In this document: positions 26,301 to 35,100 of the stretch, in pieces
Layout of the letters: every line of letters starts with the position of its first letter
Position numbering within the stretch: the stretch's first letter is position 1
Assembly: GCF_030463565.1 (NCBI RefSeq)
Contig: NC_134648.1
Location: 47,058,346 to 47,122,345, forward strand
Direction: 5' to 3'
Length of the DNA: 64,000 nucleotides
Source of the DNA: Pelecanus crispus
Lineage: Eukaryota; Chordata; Aves; Pelecaniformes; Pelecanidae
Program-made: the position numbers and the translations under genes
Notes under the pieces: generated by a model
The model's input: the letters and a program-made list of their open reading frames with translations, nothing else
What the model was told of the DNA's origin: nothing
The model's database searches: none

Positions 26301-29300
26301 ATTGACGGGATACTGCAGAGGGGTAATCTTGTTTCCTTGACCTGAGCTGTGTTCTTACCCCATTTTTGCTCTTGGATCTCACTGATACAGTTTGTCTTGT
26401 AGCTGCATGATTGCTAGGTGTGATGCAAGGAAGTTGGTGGAAACACATTACAGCACTATGACACGTAACAGGAAATGGGACTCATCTAAGTGTGCCTTAA
26501 AATGTATAGTAAATAGTTTTGCCTTTGACCTTCATTGCTGTGCTGAACCTTTGTTTCAAGGCCCCACTGTTTATAACTTAGGTAGTCATAACTTTCAAAA
26601 TTCTACTGTATGTTAAACCAAAAATCAATTAACTTTTCTCTTTTGCAGCTTCTTAGAAACATAAGCTATAGTACCTACTTGGTGGGATTCTTATGTTTGG
26701 GGTTTTTAAAGATTGTTTGCTCACCCTGATTAATCGTCACTTTGGATATTTACAAGAGCATAAGATATCCTGAGAATTTTGCTGGTCTAAAATTGTATGG
26801 AATGGGGGGAATAAGTCTTCACTGACCTGTTTCGTGATTTCTTCAATGTTAGTTGAGCCTTACACTGATGCAGTTCTTCCTCCTCGAAGACAAGAAAGAT
26901 TTTTCCCTAATCCTCCAAATACTGGAAGACTTTCTGGACCAGCAGAACTACGAACTTACAATGTGCAGTCTTTTGATAAAACAGGTGGGAATTGCTTCCA
27001 TGATGCTATCAAATGGAGAATCTCAGTATAGGTTGACTATATGTAGTAAGCCATGGTAAGAGGACAACTTTATAGCTACCACAGACCTAACGTTCCATTG
27101 TGTAAAAACATTTTAACACCTGCTAGTCTTGATGCAGTCTTTCCCTATTGTCAACAATAGCAGTCTCTTCTGTCAGGTGGATGGGATTCAGTGAATGGTA
27201 GTCATGAGGTATTTTCTTTATCCACCTTCACTGTTCTGTGTGCTAACCATTCAGGCTTGGCCTTGAGTCTGTTTTGGCCCCTCCCAGGAGGCTCACCACA
27301 GCGTTAAAGTGTCACAAGCCTTTACTTGCATTTCCATGCCACGTTTGGTTAAGTTAGAAACTTTCTGAGTTAGAGTCAGTAAGACTGAAAGAGTAATGGC
27401 AAAATCTTCAAATATCCACTGGCTTTGCATACTGAACTAGAAGGTCCTGAGGCTGCCTCCTTCAAACTGTTTACCATACTTGCAGCTTTTGGTAGTTCAC
27501 AGCACAGTTGCCCCCAACTTAATCACGATTTTACTGACCCAAGTACCATTTGTTTTAAATTGGCCAATTACATAAATTCTAGTTTGTGATGCTTAGCAAC
27601 TACCAGAAGCTCAGAGGCAAAGTTTTGGTGACTTAAACCTTATCACTGAGACAGTTGAAGAGCTTAAAGCCTTAATACTTACTAAACAGTTTTCATCCTT
27701 ATTTAATGCCTAGTAAGTCACATGTGTCTGAGTCATCAGCTAGGTTGAAGCCATTAAACTCAGAATAGAAACTTAGCCACCTAGTATTCAGGTACTCATA
27801 TGATTAGTAGTAAGTTACCATCTTCGTTGCACCGTTTTTGGCAATAGGAGAGAGAACCTTTGTTACTTGGCATCATAATGTGAGAACTGGGAATGCTGAA
27901 TTCTCTTTCAGGTTGAAGGTTCAGGTTTTACAGGAAACTGTTCTCTACTGGAAGACAATTCTGTTCCTGTACAGCCACTCACCTCTCAACCCACTTCCCC
28001 AAGCCTCTCTGTGTTTCACTTCTGCTTTCTACAACTTTGTATTCCACTGAGGTGCTTCAGCATCCAGGTGGTAGAAGACTGAAGGACAGAAGTGCACCGT
28101 CTTTGCGCTCATTTCTTGTATCCATTTTTACCCTTTTCTTCAGCTCCTGGCAAGCAACAAAAAATTAAAAAGCTGTATTCATTTCTTGGGCAGTTAAAAA
28201 CCTACCTAATGGAAACAGGGTTTTGGATAACCTTGCTGCCAGGATTTAGCAGGTCATTAAGCATATGTGAATGTTGCTTTTTAGAGGCATATAATTTCAC
28301 TAGACTTGGGTGAGTATTTGTAAAAATAGGAACGTCATGTGTGTCCGTCCGTGTCCCCCCCCCCCCCCCCCCAAATTAAAAAAAAAACCCACCCCATCCA
28401 ACACATACCATCTGACTTCAGAACAGCAACGTCTCACAGTATTGAAATCTAGGCTCCAACTCTAAAGAGTGAATGAGGTACACTTTCTCAATAAGATGAT
28501 CAAAATGTTATTTAAAGTGAACAAAATGATACACCTTTTCCGAAGCTGAGATGGCCAACTACAAAAACTTTAAACTTGAGGCAGATAACTGGAGCAGGAA
28601 ACTTCTTGTCAGAAATGATGGTTAAAGCTTGACAGTTTGTGAGGAACTTTACAAGCATTTAAAATGGAAAGTGTTATGCAACATAAGTATCAAGGCATGA
28701 ATATTCTCTGTGTGACATAAACAGTTAAAATGCTTCAGATTGTTCAGTAACAGTATCTTCAACAAAGGCAGGGCCTGCTTGAAATGTTGTGTCATTTAGA
28801 TTTTTTGAAAAGACCTATCTGTTCATTGAGAAAAGAGCTTGCTTTGCTTCAGAGGAGAAGAAATACAACATGTAGATGGAAAATCTGTCACTTGTTAGAA
28901 GTATTGTTTTGGTCATGTGCTTTTTAGTAGTATTATCTTTATTCAGGCAGAAGTACAAGAAAGCAGTATTTTTCAAATCTCAGGTTTGTTGTTTTGGGTT
29001 TTTTGGTTGTGTTTTGTGCTTTGGGTTTTTCGTTGTTTTGTTTTCTTTTTTTTTTTTAAGAAAGGAGTACATTTAGTGAATATATTCTGTATATTTATAT
29101 CCAGTCAGATTCTTCTCTGACAAGTCCCTTTAATAATTTTCTCCAGTTGTTACTGAAAATACTTGTTCTCAGGGAAGTATAAAGGTAAAAACACTGAAGA
29201 TCCTATTTATTTCTTAATTTATAAAGTGAGTACAGCACATAAGAGGTCGTTTCCAATCTTAATGATTCCTAGTTTTTACTTTCATTATAAATGAAACCCA

Positions 29301-31701
29301 GCCACCAAGCCAGGAAACATGAAATTGCTACTCTACCCTTAATTGGTTTAGTGGTGGACTTGGTAATGTTAGGTTGATGGTTGGACTGGATGATCTTAAA
29401 GGTCTTTTCCAACCTAAACGATTCTGTGATTCTATGATTATTCTTATTTCTGAACGCTCATCCGGAACTGATGTAGTTCTGAAAGTCTCCTTGGTGTTCA
29501 GCAACTATGGAAGGAATCAGTTTTTGTCAAACTTCAATAGAATTGCTGTCGAGCTCTATGCCAAGAGCATATCATAGTGCAGTCACTCCCAGTGTGGGAC
29601 TTACCAAAGAAATAAAGTATTAGCAGGAGGGAGGGGAAAAATGGAACTGCTACAGTAATGTTAAGATGTATCACTAGGAAAATGTACTTTTAACTTCTAA
29701 AAAAATGCTAAAATGGAAGAAAAAGTCTTATTTTGATACAAGAAACTTTGGTAAAAGCTGTAACCTCATAATTCATGTGCAACCTGTACAGAAGTTGCAG
29801 AAAATACGCAGGCATAGCTTTGTGTTCCTCAGTTGTCTTTCAGTCTGTCTGCAGAACAGTTGCTTGGTACAGTGACACTTTTTTTCTTTTTTTCTTGCTT
29901 ATATATCCTGATTTCGGGGAAAAAAATCCTGAAATTGGTGGTGGGGAGAAGGAGGTCAGCACTCAGTAACTTGTTTAACTTTTACATACAGATGGACAAG
30001 CATCTTCAGAAAATAGCCCACAGACGGAACCGAGTGGAAATGGGATGAAAGATCATTCTAATCTTAGTGTAAGTAGCTAAACAGAAACTTGATTTAAACA
30101 GGCTTTAATTTTCTGCAAAATATTTAGGAAAACTTGTCACTAGTACATTGGTCACATATTGCACTGTGCAGTCCAAATTATAAGATTGTATGTATACTTG
30201 TATCACAGCACTTACTGTCTTGTGAATTAATTTTGTTGTGTGACTAATATAATCCCTGCTGAAAATTAATTATAGCCCAAAAGATGAAAGTATGGTCAAG
30301 CCGATTGTCAGTGAACATAGATAGCCTTGCTCAGGATTATGCTGTAGCTAAGGCAGAGGTGGAAGTAGCTGTTAGCTAGTGTGACAGTCTGCATGAAAGC
30401 GGGCCTGATGGGATTGGGGGTGTTCCCTCCCCTTATCCCTTTCTCTGAGCTGACTTCCGTGTTTTCATTGTGTTGCAGAACTCGCTACCTGATCAGTCGC
30501 TGGCATCTGAAAGCGAAGCCGTCAGTTCAGGGTTTGGTCCTCCACCTTTCCCTCCAGTCAGACCTCCGTTGATGCCTGTGGATCCTAGAGCACCTTTCAT
30601 GAGACGAGCACCTCCTTTTCCTCCCCCTCCTCCTGCTGGCATGTATGGACCACGTGAATGTTTTCCAGTACGAGACTTTGGGCTTCCGCGCCCTCCACTG
30701 CCAAGTACGTAGCTTTTGCCAGCATTTACTTCAAATTGATGAACATGAGTGCTTTGTGCAGGTAGCGAGTTACCGCACTGGGTGAACACTTAAATCTTTA
30801 TTTGCATGTACTACTTGTCAGTTCAACTAACCGGGAGCATCTTTTCTGATGAAGGTTAATTGTGTTGTACACTTTCTTCCTCACAGTTGCTCATATTGAT
30901 AATGTTTTTACAAATACTGGCTTTGGCTGGAAAATACACATACGCACACTGTTCAGCATTTAAAGGGTTCTTTTTTGGGTAGGAAAGCAAGTAGATGCTT
31001 ACACTAATCCTTTTCCTCCTACGAGGTTGCATCATACATAAATCTTAGTTTCATCCTTTAGCTCTGAGGTATGCTAGTGTCCATACAAAGGGGTGGGCAT
31101 TTGGGACGTGCTTGCCAATTGTTTTTCCTTGGAGTTTTCATTAGTGGAGCAAGACTTGAGTATCAGACCAAAGGCTCCTGCTGTTCTCTGATTAACCTGT
31201 GAAGAACTAAACAGTTATCTTCCAAAGTATCTGTAAGGTGTGACAGCCATAGGCTGCTACAGCAGGCCAAAGGTGATGGTGGCAGCAGCAGCCCATTACT
31301 GGACACTGACTGGCTGCAGCTGTGAGCCTGTGGCAGGTAGCTATGGAGAAAAGTCATCTTTTTGTCCTCCCCTGCTCCCCCTTGCTAGCATCTTTGTCTC
31401 TTTGGAGCATAACGCTTAACCTAGGTCTACTTTGTGACTTCTGTTTAGGTAGGCCATTGCTGAGCAATAAAGATACGTGGGGTAGGAAGAGCAGGTATGT
31501 GTGTGCTGCTGTGATTGATTCTAACTGGACTACTCTGATTCTCTCACAGTAAGAAATCCATTTCCAATGAGATCTTATCCTCACTATCCACTGCAGCGAC
31601 CTGCATTTTTGCCTCCACCACCACCTCCTGAAAACAGAGTTGAGCCACCTCAGTCAAATCCATCAGCTGCAGAACAACCAGAACCACAGCAAGAGACTTG
31701 A
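5241..31701 (+). CDS. MIA2: MIA2 short form / cTAGE5, ER exit-site cargo export factor (24 coding exons, span)
   Basis: Joining the 24 exons listed below gives 2463 coding bases, 820 residues, close to the roughly 800 of human cTAGE5. Domain order: a short N-terminus (1-41), the conserved [17 protein letters not shown] (43-59), one transmembrane helix (about 60-78), a long cytoplasmic coiled coil (about 90-515), and a proline-rich tail (about 531-820) ending EPQQET as in mammals. The known role of the family is at ER exit sites: cTAGE5 pairs with TANGO1 through coiled coils, recruits SEC12 (PREB), and binds SEC23/SEC24 through proline motifs to load procollagen and lipoproteins into COPII carriers. 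The start at 5241 has a strong Kozak context (A at -3, G at +4). All exon phases agree, with no stop or frameshift. Family and symbol are recognised by eye, with high certainty. Confidence 0.95.
5355..6426 (+). other. MIA2: MIA2 short-form intron 1
   Basis: The first 350 bases are very GC-rich and include the minisatellite at 5563-5700. The rest is AT-rich with no recognisable element. Confidence 0.6.
5563..5700 (+). repeat. GC-rich minisatellite, about three 36-37 base units, G-quadruplex prone
   Basis: The core CCTGCCCAGAGCGGCGGGGC recurs with starts near 5578, 5615 and 5651, separated by G runs of 5-8. It ends in alternating CCCGGG and GGGGCCC blocks. It lies just inside intron 1, within the CpG island. 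Confidence 0.8.
6427..6558 (+). CDS. MIA2: MIA2 exon 2, membrane-entry motif and transmembrane helix
   Basis: Acceptor TTTTTCAG, donor GTAAGT, phase 0/0. It encodes [20 protein letters not shown] followed by [20 protein letters not shown]. Both short and long forms enter here. Confidence 0.95.
6559..8233 (+). other. MIA2: MIA2 intron 2
   Basis: No gene or recognisable repeat; only short T- and G-rich tracts near 7735-7765. Confidence 0.5.
8234..8255 (+). CDS. MIA2: MIA2 exon 3, 22-base microexon
   Basis: Acceptor TTTCAG, donor GTAAGC, phase 0 in and 1 out. It encodes VRSRLYV, the basic segment just after the membrane, which matches human VRSRLYVG. Skipping it would shift the frame. Confidence 0.92.
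8380..8468 (+). CDS. MIA2: MIA2 exon 4, start of coiled coil
   Basis: Acceptor CTTTTTTAG, donor GTAGCG, phase 1 in and 0 out. It encodes [20 protein letters not shown] and then [10 protein letters not shown], close to the human GREKKLA segment. Confidence 0.94.
8868..8939 (+). CDS. MIA2: MIA2 exon 5, coiled coil
   Basis: Acceptor TTTTCAG, donor GTAAAA, phase 0/0, 24 codons. It encodes [17 protein letters not shown], matching the human VESSLKDASFEKE region. Confidence 0.93.
8940..9669 (+). other. MIA2: MIA2 intron 5
   Basis: AT-rich intron with nothing recognisable. Confidence 0.5.
9670..9780 (+). CDS. MIA2: MIA2 exon 6, coiled coil
   Basis: Acceptor TTGATTTAG, donor GTAAGA, phase 0/0, 37 codons. 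It encodes [20 protein letters not shown] onward to SENDNL, in heptad style. Confidence 0.94.
10095..10166 (+). CDS. MIA2: MIA2 exon 7, coiled coil
   Basis: Acceptor TTTTCAG, weak donor GTTTGT, phase 0/0, 24 codons: [20 protein letters not shown] and QIDE. It matches human ISKRIQSLEDESKSLKSQV. Confidence 0.92.
10167..10586 (+). other. MIA2: MIA2 intron 7
   Basis: Short AT-rich intron with nothing recognisable. Confidence 0.5.
10587..10691 (+). CDS. MIA2: MIA2 exon 8, coiled coil
   Basis: Acceptor TTTCACTTAG, donor GTAGGT, phase 0/0, 35 codons. It starts [20 protein letters not shown] and ends LQESEKQ, as in human. Confidence 0.94.
10692..14188 (+). other. MIA2: MIA2 intron 8, about 3.5 kb
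   Basis: AT-rich. A G/T-rich tract lies at about 11290-11360. A 76-codon - strand ORF at 12807-13037 shows no splice or family support. No recognised transposon. Confidence 0.5.
14189..14311 (+). CDS. MIA2: MIA2 exon 9, coiled coil
   Basis: Acceptor CTTTTTAG, donor GTAAAT, phase 0/0, 41 codons. It encodes [20 protein letters not shown] and onward to NKESQVK, close to human LLQEAEVWKEQVSELNKQK. Confidence 0.94.
14312..14884 (+). other. MIA2: MIA2 intron 9
   Basis: Nothing recognisable. Confidence 0.5.
14885..15008 (+). CDS. MIA2: MIA2 exon 10, acidic linker
   Basis: Acceptor TTTTTCTTAG, donor GTATGG, phase 0 in and 1 out. It encodes [20 protein letters not shown] and an acidic stretch ending GETENGEHL. 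It matches the human MKDWAAMLGEDITDDD region. Confidence 0.93.
15009..15659 (+). other. MIA2: MIA2 intron 10
   Basis: Contains a short C-rich tract near 15515-15530 and no recognised repeat. Confidence 0.5.
15660..15706 (+). CDS. MIA2: MIA2 exon 11, short 47-base exon
   Basis: Acceptor TCAATCAG, donor GTATGT, phase 1 in and 0 out. It encodes [16 protein letters not shown], matching human KGALKKLIHAAK. Confidence 0.92.
15903..15993 (+). CDS. MIA2: MIA2 exon 12, second coiled-coil part
   Basis: Acceptor TTGATTGTAG, donor GTAATT, phase 0 in and 1 out. It encodes [20 protein letters not shown] and [10 protein letters not shown], matching human [20 protein letters not shown]. Confidence 0.94.
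15994..17300 (+). other. MIA2: MIA2 intron 12
   Basis: AT-rich with nothing recognisable. Confidence 0.5.
17301..17439 (+). CDS. MIA2: MIA2 exon 13, coiled coil
   Basis: Acceptor AATTTGACAG, donor GTGCTG, phase 1 in and 2 out. It encodes [20 protein letters not shown] and ends [15 protein letters not shown], nearly identical to human at its C-terminal half. Confidence 0.95.
17440..19252 (+). other. MIA2: MIA2 intron 13
   Basis: Holds a short (TA)n run near 18338-18351 and a G/T-rich tract near 18130-18160. No gene seen. Confidence 0.5.
19253..19354 (+). CDS. MIA2: MIA2 exon 14, coiled coil
   Basis: Acceptor TTCTTAAAG, donor GTAATT, phase 2/2. It encodes [20 protein letters not shown] and [13 protein letters not shown], matching human [21 protein letters not shown]. 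Confidence 0.95.
19355..20661 (+). other. MIA2: MIA2 intron 14
   Basis: AT-rich with nothing recognisable. Confidence 0.5.
20662..20722 (+). CDS. MIA2: MIA2 exon 15, coiled coil
   Basis: Acceptor TTTGTTACAG, donor GTATGT, phase 2 in and 0 out. It encodes [20 protein letters not shown], almost as in human. Confidence 0.95.
21010..21045 (+). CDS. MIA2: MIA2 exon 16, 36-base exon
   Basis: Acceptor CTTTCACAG, donor GTAAGT, phase 0/0. It encodes [12 protein letters not shown]. The EKKAHDNW core is shared with human cTAGE5, and TANGO1 has EKKAHENW. Confidence 0.95.
21046..22006 (+). other. MIA2: MIA2 intron 16
   Basis: AT-rich with nothing recognisable. Confidence 0.5.
22007..22074 (+). CDS. MIA2: MIA2 exon 17, coiled coil
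   Basis: Acceptor CCCCAAAG, donor GTAAGT, phase 0 in and 2 out. It encodes [20 protein letters not shown] followed by RQ. Confidence 0.94.
22075..22799 (+). other. MIA2: MIA2 intron 17
   Basis: Nothing recognisable. Confidence 0.5.
22800..22882 (+). CDS. MIA2: MIA2 exon 18, end of coiled coil
   Basis: Acceptor TATTTGCAG, donor GTACAG, phase 2 in and 1 out. It encodes [20 protein letters not shown] and PVRPFGR, matching human [17 protein letters not shown]. Confidence 0.95.
22883..23236 (+). other. MIA2: MIA2 intron 18
   Basis: Nothing recognisable. Confidence 0.5.
23237..23368 (+). CDS. MIA2: MIA2 exon 19, start of proline-rich domain
   Basis: Acceptor CTGTTCCAG, donor GTACAA, phase 1/1. 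It encodes [20 protein letters not shown], then [20 protein letters not shown], nearly identical to human. The end is Gly-rich. Confidence 0.95.
23369..25263 (+). other. MIA2: MIA2 intron 19
   Basis: AT-rich. Near 25019-25044 there is a T-rich tract with ACAG and a GTAAGA 26 bases later, a decoy or non-frame microexon. No transposon seen. Confidence 0.5.
25264..25416 (+). CDS. MIA2: MIA2 exon 20, proline-rich domain
   Basis: Acceptor CTTCGATTAG, donor GTAAAA, phase 1/1. It contains [20 protein letters not shown] and ends ILPPP, matching human [20 protein letters not shown]. Confidence 0.95.
25417..26852 (+). other. MIA2: MIA2 intron 20
   Basis: AT-rich. A small hairpin (stem CTTGTCCTT at 25608-25616 with AAGGACAAG at 25625-25633) is the only structure noticed. 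Confidence 0.5.
26853..26984 (+). CDS. MIA2: MIA2 exon 21, proline-rich domain
   Basis: Acceptor TTCAATGTTAG, donor GTGGGA, phase 1/1. It encodes [20 protein letters not shown] onward to [20 protein letters not shown], as in human. Confidence 0.94.
28355..28372 (+). repeat. Homopolymer run of 18 C
   Basis: Eighteen consecutive C, followed by A-rich sequence. The length is prone to slippage and sequencing error. Confidence 0.85.
29347..29439 (+). mobile_element. CR1 LINE 3' end fragment
   Basis: It contains GGTTGGACTGGATGATCTTA, then GGTCTTTTCCAACCTAAACG and the terminal ATTCTGTGATTCTATGATT repeat typical of avian CR1 tails. It is 5'-truncated, sense to MIA2, inside intron 21. Confidence 0.9.
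29992..30068 (+). CDS. MIA2: MIA2 exon 22, proline-rich domain
   Basis: Acceptor TTTACATACAG, donor GTAAGT, phase 1 in and 0 out. It encodes [20 protein letters not shown] and DHSNLS. Confidence 0.93.
30069..30478 (+). other. MIA2: MIA2 intron 22
   Basis: Nothing recognisable. Confidence 0.5.
30479..30704 (+). CDS. MIA2: MIA2 exon 23, SEC23-binding proline-rich domain
   Basis: Acceptor TGTTGCAG, donor GTACGT, phase 0 in and 1 out. It contains [20 protein letters not shown] and several PPP/PPF clusters of the type that bind SEC23 in this family. Confidence 0.95.
30705..31549 (+). other. MIA2: MIA2 intron 23
   Basis: Nothing recognisable. Confidence 0.5.
31550..31701 (+). CDS. MIA2: MIA2 exon 24 (last coding exon, TGA stop)
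   Basis: Acceptor CTCTCACAG, phase 1 in. It encodes a proline-rich end with [15 protein letters not shown] and the conserved terminus PEPQQET, stop TGA at 31699-31701. Confidence 0.95.
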
Positions 31702-32115
31702 CAGAGTCATTTGAGCAACATGCTGAACCGTCTGTACTCTTCTAATGGCATTTTTCCTTGTGTTAAGTAACCATTGTTACTTAGGGATATATAAACTACT
31801 TTGCTCAAATTGAAGCTTAATAGAAAATTCTCAGGATAGTATTTTGTAAATAGAGAATGAAATAACTATGAATATTGTGAATAAGTGATTTCCATTGTAC
31901 AATAGTCATTTTAAATTAAGTATTTCTAACTTGAGTAATCTCTTCAGAGGTGTATAAAATTAAATCATGTGAACCGTATTTTAAAAGCCAGCTCTTTTGT
32001 CCTTGTTTAGCTGTACAGGGAATCTCTCTGCATGCCAAAAGTGATTCTTGCTGCTTTATGAATAAAATGTGAAAACAAATTGAAACCGTTAATAAAAGTC
32101 TACTGAAAATGAAGG
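31702..32115 (+). other. MIA2: MIA2 3' untranslated region
   Basis: AT-rich tail after the stop with two AATAAA signals (32061-32066 and 32091-32096). The cleavage point of about 32110-32115 is inferred from the second signal. Confidence 0.7.
32091..32096 (+). terminator. MIA2: Polyadenylation signal AATAAA of MIA2
   Basis: AATAAA in a tail-like context, with an earlier copy at 32061-32066; GT-rich bases follow. Confidence 0.7.
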
Positions 32116-35100
32116 CAATTGTCACTGTTAGCATGGTACTATACAAGAAGGTGAAGTGAAGAAGAATTAGTATCATTCCCTACTACATACATACTCTGTT
32201 AATGACCTCATAGGTAATCTTTCAGCTGTCAAAACTTTACAAAGTGGCAGTTGTCCTACCAGTACAGTGGGAGGGAAGGGGAAGCAGAAATCTAGAGCAA
32301 CTCTCCCATCAGTCTTCAAAACCAGTAGCGTGGGGTTGTGTTTTATTGAAGATGTGTAGAGGCTTGGTGGGTTTTGTTTTTTTTTACTGTCTCAACATGA
32401 ACTCAGTTTATTAGTCTTTGGATTTTAGCACTGGCATTTGGGAAGCTGGGTGGGACAAAAAAAAAAAAAAAAACACCTCACTTCCTCATTCCTTCAGCTC
32501 TAACTTGGGAGAGCACTCTGGATTTATCAACAAAATGACCACACAGGATTTCTGTAAGCACACTCATTCTAACACATAGGACAGACCATTAAAACCGCAA
32601 GGCAAGATCGAATTTCTTTCTCATCTAGAACAAGCACAGAAGCAAGTATACCCAATACACTTAGCAAAAAAAGCAACAAAAGCGGTCAAGAACATGCTGC
32701 TACAGCAAACATTTAAAAAACCCAAACCACCATATAATTTTAGACATGGATTGTGTCCATGCACGTTTTGTAGTGATTGCTAGGCTTCACAAAAAAAGCA
32801 GAATTAAAAAATAACAAGAAAGAAGTAGCAAACTGCAGCATTAATAATTTTGTGCCTATAAAAGCCTTTGGTGTGTTGTCTCATCCACCTCTTCACGTGA
32901 GTTTGCTGCTTCCCCGGGCACAGCACGCTTAGTGCAGGCAGGGCGCAGGCATTGCTGTGCCATGCTGGATCTGGACAGAGCCTAGCTCCGTTTTTACTGA
33001 CTGTTGTACTACCTAAAGCCTTCTGCTAGAAGCTGTTGGCTCTTCTGTCAGTTTAGCTTCACCTTGAAAACCATGTAATTACTCACAAGGCAGTCATTTG
33101 GTAAGGGACCCTTTGAGATAAATAAGGAAACTTTTTAGCAAGCCCCCACCTGCAGTAGCAGCAGTGGGTAGTTCAACTGCCATTCCCCACGTTCTCTGTG
33201 CACACACGCATGCACCCAAAAGCCACAATTTCAGCCTTTAATATAAATGCAGCCACCACACCCCATAATTAGAAGTTACCAAAAAAAAAAAAAAAAAGTG
33301 GGCTGGAGATTTTTTTGTTTTTGTAATTGCTTAGGTCAAGCCTGCCAATGGAGCTTTTTCTTTCACAGCTCAGTACTCCTGCTCCTACCATTATTTCCAC
33401 ATAGGCTTATTTCAGCTGCAGCACTCTTCCACAGCTCATTCCTGCAATTTCTTTATTCTCCTTTCTACTTCTAGTTTAGTCCTCAAAGACCTTTAGTTAA
33501 GCCTTTGTACTTGAGCTGTTTGACACATTTGACAACAGACATTTTAAAGCATCATCCATGTTAAATTGTTTTAACTGCTATTTAGCTTAATTCAGCTGTT
33601 GCATCATTTTTAGCCAATTAGTTGCTTTCTAAAAGCTCTAAGTTTGCCTGAAAGACTTCACCAGGATTCTATAAGGGACTGTTCGATTTTACCCTTGATA
33701 CCAGTCCTAGGAACAGCCAGAACTGCCAACTATCAGCTTGCCCCTGTACATCAAACCAATGGATAGCACAGAGGTCCTTAGTTTGATAATACTGCCACCG
33801 TAAGAACCCCACCACCACCACCAATTCACATTAAGGGTTGCAAACTACTTAGGAATGTAACTATACTTGCTGAACAAATACGGTATTTTCTCTGTGTGGG
33901 TTAAATATTTGTTCTAGCTTGTAACTAAATTAACTGTCTGCAAAAAAAAACAATTCTTCCTCCACCAAAACAATCTACTCTATGCCCACAATGATATTGG
34001 AAGCTGTAGGCAAAACAAAAGTTAGCTGGACTAAGATAATGCAGGACAAGCATGGATTAGATCATACCAGAGAGAATGGAGTAACTTCAGACATTTGGTT
34101 TTTCCCCAGTAATAGCCCAAAAGTTTCAGACAAGCAATTTAAAAACAAGCTTGGACTTATGCAATAGGAAGCAGGGTATAGGAACCTGACAGATGTATTC
34201 AGATATGTTTAACCGAGAAGGGTCACACGAGTGCTTATGCGGGGAAGTCCCTGTTCCCCCCAAAAGAAAAAGCAACCCAGTTTTAACAATTGAGGGCTTG
34301 TGTTCCAAGTTCCTGCTGCTAAATGTAGAATGCAGCAAGACTAACTTGACATCCCTGTCTCTTCAGGAAAAACAAAGAGAAACAAACAAAAAGTTTAAAA
34401 TCCCATTTGGGATTATGCAAGCTCAAAGTCATTTCACAGAGTCTGTAAGGCCCCACTCCCAATACAAGAACACTTTCCACATTAGGACCATCTTAGTTTC
34501 CTAACACTTGATTTCAAATTGCTTCAGCTTGAATCCCTTCATCCTGGTATCACTAAGTCAGATTATTGCTAGAAATACAACCAACAAAACCTTTTATTTA
34601 TTTCTAAGACAACAGAACAGAGGTGTATCCTCCAACACTGCTCATAGTATGGGTTTCACCACACACTGGTGCCTAACTGGACTGCCTGTACTTGTAAAGT
34701 AAGAAAGGTTATCGTAGTCTGCATGTATTAAATACGTTGGCTCCGTACCTGGAACGCAAGCCATACCCAGTGATTAGACTTCAGAGTGCATGGAAGCGGA
34801 TCTGGAGGACTAACAATGGCCACCCATTGATACAGCCTATTTTAAACACTGTGGCTGGAACTGCAGTAAGTGGAAGGACTGCGCATCTCTCTACCTTAGT
34901 CAAGTGGCCTGTTTCTCCTGCTCCGTATCTTACCTTTCAAGATTAAGTTAATTAAAAACAAAACAGAAAACAGGTTAGACTAAAAAGAGAAAGTCATTTA
35001 TATAACAGAAAGGTAAACAAGTTACTTCCCAACTGTGTTAAGTAAGGCCATAGAAACACAGTAGTTCTACAGAGATAAAATGAACATCCTGCAACCTCAT

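Larger units (their letters stand above)
26985..29991 (+). other. MIA2: MIA2 intron 21, about 3 kb
   Basis: Holds an exon-like 156-base block (27912-28067), an 18-base C run at 28355-28372, G/T-rich tracts near 28980-29060, and a CR1 fragment at 29347-29439. Confidence 0.6.
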
